Source: Kiritimatiellia bacterium (lineage in GTDB: Bacteria; Verrucomicrobiota; Kiritimatiellia; RFP12; DVOR01). Taken from it: 5,233 nt of DNA. Location of the stretch: positions 1-5,233 of the forward strand of contig JAFTHG010000271.1 in the NCBI GenBank assembly GCA_017457555.1, read 5' to 3'. Positions within the stretch are counted from its first letter, which is position 1. Every line of letters begins with the position of its first letter. The notes under the pieces were generated by a model that had not been told where the DNA came from, did not search any database, and worked only from the letters and a program-made list of their open reading frames with translations. Made by a program: the position numbers and the translations under genes. Shown here piece after piece: positions 1 to 2,829 of the stretch.

Positions 1-1
1 C

Positions 2-151
2 ACTATTAAGGGTGGTACCCTGAGCGGCAAGCTGAACTCCGTCTACACCGGTGGCTACTTCTCCAATGCTGCTACCACCATTAAGGGTGGCACTCTCACC
101 GGTCCCGTGACCATTGAGGATTGGGCCGACAAGTCCTTCTCCGAGGCTGTC
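2..151 (+). repeat. Two 25-residue in-frame repeats (IKGGTL units)
   Basis: The coding sequence repeats with a 75-bp period. The 11 bases ATTAAGGGTGG occur at 5-15 and again at 80-90, encoding IKGG followed by TLSG in one copy and TLTG in the next. The second copy diverges after TLTG into the FSEAV segment, so it is probably the last unit of an array extending beyond the left edge. Such right-handed beta-strand repeats usually form elongated stalks and change copy number by recombination; that is inference here. Confidence 0.6.
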
Positions 152-1600
152 GCCAGCGCTTCCAACACCTACGAAGTTGCCGAGGGCTACAAGTGGGTCG
201 CGCAGGACGGCGTCTATGTCCTGACTGCCAAGAGCTATGTCGCACAGATCGGCACTGAGAAGTCTGAGTCGGTGGCGGCTGCTTTGGAAGCTGCAAAGAC
301 TGCCGGCGTCACGGACCTGACGATTACACTGATCGGCGAGACCACTGCAAGCACTACCGACAGCTTTAATCTGGTGTATACGTCTGTGTTTGACAGTGTG
401 ACGATCAAGCAGGCTGATCCTTCTAAGGTTTACTACCTGCTGGATCTGTATACCGGTGCTCGCACCAACGGCGGCAAGTTTGTCTTTGATGGTGTCAATC
501 TGACTGTCACCGAGCAGTATATGCTTGAGGGCAATGTGGAATTGACCAACAACGCTGTCATTACCTCCACCGGCGAGACAAACAGCTTTGTCTACTATGC
601 AAATGTCACCGTCAACGCCGGTTCCAAGCTGAAGGGCGTTATTGAGGATATCCGTGGCGGCACCCTGACTGTGGACGGCGGCAAGACCGACGGTACCTAC
701 AGTGAGACCCCAGACCTGCAGGATGCCATCCTTGCCGTCAATTGGACAGACAGTAAGCTGGTCTTGAAGAATGGTGCTTATGTCAAGGTGAACTCTGCCA
801 ACGAAGTGGGTCGTCTCACGGTTAATGGCACGTTGGATATGTCTGCCTCGAAGTTGGATGCGTATCAGTGGATTGCTGTGAATAGTGGCGCAACGATGAC
901 GGTTGACGTAAAGAGTGAAGTGATCACTAAGGCTGTCACCGGCGCCGGCACAATCGCATTGACGGTGGATGCATTTGAAGGTTCACCCAAGCAGATTATC
1001 GCTGGTGATATGACGGGCTTCACGGGCACAATCACCATGGAGAACACCACGGATCTCGACCTCGCGTACACGGCAGATGCTACAGGCCTCACCATATTCA
1101 AGGTGGTTGCCTATGTCGGCGATGTGCCGTATGCCTCATTGGCTGACATCCCGGCAAATGCTACTGGCATTGAATTGGTGGATCGTAGCGCAGCGGTGGC
1201 AATCGCGGATGGCGTGGTGGCAACGACGGCTATTGATACGGTGGTTTCCGGTGGCGCTGCTTGCGATGTGGCGACCCTTTTGGGTGGCACTTTCGTCAAG
1301 GTCGATGGCAAGTTGGTCTACGACTATGACTTGGGTATTTCCCATGTGACTTACGTCCCGGGTGCAACTCCGGCACTGATGGTGACGGTGGCACTGGATG
1401 ATCTTGGCGCAGATGCCCGTACCCTGACTGGGCGTACCCTTGAAATCCGCGCAGATGGCGAGACGGTGAAGGCAATCACCAGCCCTGAATTTGCTGCGGT
1501 CAATAGCCGTGGAGAGGTCATCCTTGAGGTGCCATTCCCGGATACTTTGATTGACGCAGGGTTACACTTGACGGTTCACGTCAAGGGTGACACCGAGTAA
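2..1600 (+). CDS. Repetitive secreted/surface protein, C-terminal part (5'-truncated)
   Basis: The frame is open from the left edge to a TAA at 1598-1600, giving 532 residues of the C-terminal part of a longer protein. A GTG at 107 lies in mid-frame and is not a credible start. The visible N-terminus carries two IKGGTL repeats 25 residues apart. Next comes a segment of the type often seen in gut-bacterial surface proteins (FSEAV, then YEVAEGYKW, then DGVYVL, about residues 48-78). The rest is Thr/Val/Gly/Asp-rich, with alternating patterns such as GGTLTVDGG, GRLTVNGTLDM and GTITMENTTDLDLAY, which suggest a stacked beta-strand (beta-helix-like) stalk. Only one Cys was noticed in the visible part. 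The C-terminus (TVHVKGDTE) has no LPXTG motif, PEP-CTERM tail, membrane helix or recognisable autotransporter barrel, so anchoring is unknown. Adhesion or surface display is inferred from composition; the exact function is not recognised. Codon usage changes near 786. The gene is followed by its own terminator. Confidence 0.85.
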   Translation, partial: TIKGGTLSGKLNSVYTGGYFSNAATTIKGGTLTGPVTIEDWADKSFSEAVASASNTYEVAEGYKWVAQDGVYVLTAKSYVAQIGTEKSESVAAALEAAKTAGVTDLTITLIGETTASTTDSFNLVYTSVFDSVTIKQADPSKVYYLLDLYTGARTNGGKFVFDGVNLTVTEQYMLEGNVELTNNAVITSTGETNSFVYYANVTVNAGSKLKGVIEDIRGGTLTVDGGKTDGTYSETPDLQDAILAVNWTDSKLVLKNGAYVKVNSANEVGRLTVNGTLDMSASKLDAYQWIAVNSGATMTVDVKSEVITKAVTGAGTIALTVDAFEGSPKQIIAGDMTGFTGTITMENTTDLDLAYTADATGLTIFKVVAYVGDVPYASLADIPANATGIELVDRSAAVAIADGVVATTAIDTVVSGGAACDVATLLGGTFVKVDGKLVYDYDLGISHVTYVPGATPALMVTVALDDLGADARTLTGRTLEIRADGETVKAITSPEFAAVNSRGEVILEVPFPDTLIDAGLHLTVHVKGDTE

Positions 1601-1629
1601 TTTACTACAAAACCTAAACAAGATATAAT
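1601..1629 (+). promoter_or_regulatory. Sigma-70-like promoter match directly before the terminator
   Basis: TTTACT at 1601-1606 (four of six to TTGACA) is separated by exactly 17 bp from a perfect TATAAT at 1624-1629. It begins right after the stop codon of the surface-protein gene. Transcription would begin around 1636 and run immediately into the terminator hairpin, producing only a roughly 45-nt RNA. The spacing and perfect -10 are seen directly. Function is doubtful because short AT-rich post-stop sequence can match by chance. Confidence 0.2.
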
Positions 1630-1638
1630 ACTGCACCT

Positions 1639-1682
1639 CTCCCCCTTCTGTGACCTACGAGCACAGAGGGGGGAGTTTTTTT
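1639..1682 (+). terminator. Strong intrinsic (Rho-independent) terminator
   Basis: The left arm 1639-1652 pairs with 1662-1675 over 14 positions with a single G-U wobble (T1646 with G1668). The stem contains a run of five consecutive C-G pairs, the loop is 9 nt (1653-1661), and seven T follow at 1676-1682. It lies 38 bp after the stop codon of the surface-protein gene, so it ends that transcript and separates it from the downstream SNF2 gene. Confidence 0.93.
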
Positions 1683-1758
1683 ATTGTTACCACCGCTTTC
1701 CACGCGTTGCACGGTTGACCACTGCGTTTTGCCAGATGATGGAGATGTTTATAGAAGG

Positions 1759-1877
1759 TTTGTCCCCTTTCATCTCTGTTATCCCTTTGATCTCTTCTAA
1801 TCTCTTTATTTTGCGGAGATATTTCTGATGTGGGACAAAGGGAATTTAGGGATGATAGGGATTTCAGAGATCAGAGG
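1759..1877. repeat. Imperfect long inverted repeat (pyrimidine arm / purine arm)
   Basis: TTTGTCCC at 1759-1766 is perfectly complementary to GGGACAAA at 1832-1839. CCTTTGATCTCT at 1784-1795 is complementary to AGAGATCAGAGG at 1866-1877 with one wobble. The left side also repeats ATCTCT three times (from 1772, 1790 and 1800), and the right side repeats AGGGA words (around 1839-1860). The two pairings cross rather than nest, so they cannot form one simple hairpin. They may be alternatives, or the region may be a decayed repeat pair. Function is unknown. Confidence 0.4.
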
Positions 1878-1902
1878 TGATCTGCCGCTCTTTCAGGGCT
1901 GT

Positions 1903-2024
1903 CACTGCGGCGCAGTCACCTTTCTGTGTATTCTGTGGTTTCAGCTACACTGGCAGTGCTGCAACTTGCCACGTGCCCCTAAAAGCGAGCCCTGCGAGCG
2001 CGCTTGCCACTGTAGCGCAGCCAC
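1903..2024. repeat. Cluster of nested palindromes (REP-like)
   Basis: A 17-bp word starting CACTG and ending CAC occurs at 1903-1919 and 2008-2024 with three differences; the first copy contains the palindrome ACTGCG-G-CGCAGT. GCTACACTGGCA at 1944-1955 is complementary to TGCCACTGTAGC at 2005-2016 except for one position. Inside that loop, AAGCGAGC at 1983-1990 pairs with GCGCGCTT at 1998-2005 with one mismatch around a 7-nt loop. CTTGCCAC is also repeated directly at 1965 and 2003. The arrangement resembles interspersed palindromic elements, but no known family is recognised. Confidence 0.4.
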
Positions 2025-2120
2025 TTGCTTGACGCAGGTTTGGCGTTTTTTGCCTTCTTGATGTCGGTTTTTGCCCTGTTGAAAACTTTTTTTGATAGGG
2101 CGGCTTTTGGGGAGGATTTG

Positions 2121-2157
2121 CCGCTTTTTACCCTCAAAAGCGCCCTTTTTGAAGCGG
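2121..2157. repeat. Two mutually exclusive hairpins
   Basis: CGCTTTT at 2122-2128 pairs perfectly with AAAAGCG at 2136-2142 around a 7-nt loop. Alternatively CCGCTT at 2121-2126 pairs with AAGCGG at 2152-2157, with an inner AAAAG (2136-2140) to CTTTT (2145-2149) stem. The two folds share strands and cannot coexist. The inner stem is followed by only one extra T and then G, so it is a poor terminator. Confidence 0.4.
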
Positions 2158-2276
2158 TTTGCTTTTCAGTGTAAGTCTTTGAAACGCAGTGAGTTATGTT
2201 GAAAATCGCTCAAAATGAACCTGCCTACAGCGGCCTCCTTGTCCTAAAGTGACCGAGCGATCAACACGATTTAGCC

Positions 2277-2285
2277 TGTTGATAA
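2277..2285 (-). promoter_or_regulatory. DnaA-box-like site (left of the iteron array)
   Basis: TGTTGATAA is the complement of TTATCAACA, one base different from the canonical DnaA box TTATCCACA. It also pairs with ATCAACA at 2260-2266 to form a 7-bp hairpin with a 10-nt loop. A single 9-mer with one mismatch can occur by chance; its pairing with the second identical site around the repeat array is what makes it worth listing. Confidence 0.25.
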
Positions 2286-2291
2286 GTCCAA

Positions 2292-2402
2292 TTTCGCTGA
2301 AAGACAGGTATCACTTTCGCTGAAATTGCGGTTCAATGTCGCTGAAATTGCTGCTCAATGTCGCTGAAATTGACCCGCCTTTTCGCTGATATTTTGGCTC
2401 AA
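2292..2402. repeat. Five 22-23-bp iteron-like tandem repeats, core TCGCTGA
   Basis: The core TCGCTGA recurs at 2294, 2317, 2339, 2361 and 2383, with spacings of 23, 22, 22 and 22 bp, about two helical turns. Units start at 2292, 2315, 2337, 2359 and 2381. The first two begin with TTTCGCTGAAA, a TTTC/GAAA dyad around three bases; units three and four begin with TGTCGCTGAAA and unit five with TTTCGCTGATA. The second half is also partly conserved: units 2, 3 and 5 all end in TTCAA or CTCAA. Units 2 and 3 differ at only three of 22 positions. A degenerate copy may lie at 2206-2216. Same-face spacing is typical of arrays bound by an initiator or repressor protein. With no spacers of CRISPR length, this is not a CRISPR. 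Confidence 0.75.
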
Positions 2403-2427
2403 AAAGGGCGCTTTCCCGCCTTAAAAG

Positions 2428-2436
2428 TGTTGATAA
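2428..2436 (-). promoter_or_regulatory. DnaA-box-like site (right of the iteron array)
   Basis: This is a second exact TGTTGATAA in the same orientation as the one at 2277-2285, lying 26 bp after the end of the iteron-like repeats. It has one mismatch to the canonical DnaA box on the complementary strand. No further close matches to the box were noticed nearby. Confidence 0.25.
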
Positions 2437-2461
2437 CTTCACCCACACACGTCCACGCCAT

Positions 2462-2490
2462 TTGCCATCGCTACGCACCTGTGCTATCAT
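2462..2490 (+). promoter_or_regulatory. Near-consensus sigma-70 promoter with extended -10
   Basis: TTGCCA at 2462-2467 matches TTGACA at five of six bases. TATCAT at 2485-2490 matches TATAAT at five of six, and the spacer is exactly 17 bp. TGC directly before the -10 supplies the extended -10 TGn motif. The start of transcription would be around 2496-2498. This is the best promoter match noticed in the window. It points into a 290-bp stretch without a convincing gene and, further on, into the SNF2 gene 333 bp away. Confidence 0.55.
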
Positions 2491-2496
2491 CTCCAT

Positions 2497-2787
2497 AGCG
2501 GAGCGACAGGAGAGAAGGGAGAGTGGTTTGTCGGATGAGGCAGGTTTTTAGTGGAGAATTGCGGTATATCAAATGAGGCGTGGGGCACTTCCCTTGTCAG
2601 AACTTCAACCGTCCTTACCAAACCCAGAAAGGCGTAGGGTCAATGTGCCTTTCTTTTCGGCATTCCTTCCTCTGAAAGTCACTCTTCTTACCCTCGCGGC
2701 ACTATTGAACTCGACAGGCGCGTCCCCAATGGTGCAATATTCCGGAAACGCTCTTGGGGCACATTGAGTTAGTAGGGGCTTTTTTGT
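2497..2787 (+). ncRNA. Candidate structured RNA or long 5' leader
   Basis: The limits are inferred from the strong promoter at 2462-2490 and the six-T run at 2780-2785. TCAATGTGCC at 2640-2649 is perfectly complementary to GGCACATTGA at 2758-2767, closing a 108-nt domain. Within that domain CCCCAA (2724-2729) can pair with TTGGGG (2754-2759), which competes with the end of the long helix. CCTTAC near 2613 can pair with GTAGGG at 2634-2639. GGGGCAC occurs twice, in the GTGGGGCAC near 2580-2588 and at 2756-2762. No match to tmRNA, RNase P RNA, SRP RNA, 6S RNA or a familiar riboswitch was recognised. No good hairpin directly precedes the T-run, so read-through into the SNF2 gene is equally possible. 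Confidence 0.25.
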
Positions 2788-2793
2788 TATGCT
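2764..2793 (+). promoter_or_regulatory. Candidate proximal promoter of the SNF2 gene
   Basis: TTGAGT at 2764-2769 and TATGCT at 2788-2793 are separated by 18 bp, with four of six matches each. A TGT directly before the -10 gives an extended -10 motif. Transcription would begin near 2800, about 30 bp before the ATG at 2830. The -35 overlaps the 3' arm of the 10-bp helix in the candidate RNA, so the two elements may be mutually exclusive in function. Confidence 0.4.
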
Positions 2794-2829
2794 ATGGGCG
2801 GTGTCTGTGCCTGATGGAACAGGCGGATA

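Larger units (their letters stand above)
2137..2414. repeat. 15-bp perfect inverted repeat with arms 248 bp apart
   Basis: AAAGCGCCCTTTTTG at 2137-2151 is the exact reverse complement of CAAAAAGGGCGCTTT at 2400-2414. The enclosed 248 bp contain a TGTTGAAAA word, the first TGTTGATAA site and almost the whole iteron-like array; the array's last three bases overlap the right arm. No transposase is enclosed, so a conventional mobile element is not supported. The pair may bound a small non-autonomous element or a regulatory domain. Confidence 0.45.
1683..2461. other. Non-coding, repeat-rich intergenic region
   Basis: No convincing gene was found on either strand across these roughly 780 bp. Short open frames exist but have no recognisable domain, and their composition follows the underlying DNA repeats. 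What the stretch does hold is described in separate entries: an imperfect inverted repeat at 1759-1877, clustered palindromes at 1903-2024, alternative hairpins at 2121-2157, 22-bp iteron-like repeats at 2292-2402, and two DnaA-box-like sites. It also contains repeated TGTTGAAAA words at 2077-2085 and 2197-2205. Confidence 0.7.

Noticed and set aside
107..1600. GTG at 107 as start of the surface protein.
   Set aside because: The frame continues upstream to the window edge with an in-frame protein repeat, and no ribosome binding site precedes the GTG.
1965..2024. Cobalamin riboswitch suggested by GCCACTGT near 2006.
   Set aside because: The other conserved elements of the class are absent, and no cobalamin-related gene follows.
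1828..2061. A 77-codon Cys-rich plus-strand ORF with a GGAG at 1815-1818, 9 bp before its ATG, containing CHCGAVTF, which recalls the GFA zinc-binding domain.
   Set aside because: The Cys-rich words come from the imperfect CACTG...CAC DNA repeats, the match is too short to be a GFA domain, and the ORF lies across nested palindromes. The good spacing of the GGAG keeps a small doubt.
2292..2402. CRISPR array.
   Set aside because: The repeat period is only 22 bp with partly conserved second halves; there are no unique spacers of about 30 bp and no cas genes.
2311..2496. A 61-codon minus-strand ORF ending in FSDIEPQFQRK-like peptides.
   Set aside because: It is a translation of the 22-bp iteron-like repeats; the period is not a multiple of three, so the peptide repeats appear in shifting frames, which is not expected of a selected protein.
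2573..2767. A 64-codon plus-strand ORF with a hydrophobic-looking middle.
   Set aside because: No ribosome binding site at useful spacing, no recognisable domain, and it falls inside the region better explained as a structured transcript.
2724..2786. Intrinsic terminator at the T-run 2780-2785.
   Set aside because: The only pairing close by (CCCCAA with TTGGGG) has a 24-nt loop and ends 20 bp before the T-run, so it is not a proper terminator.
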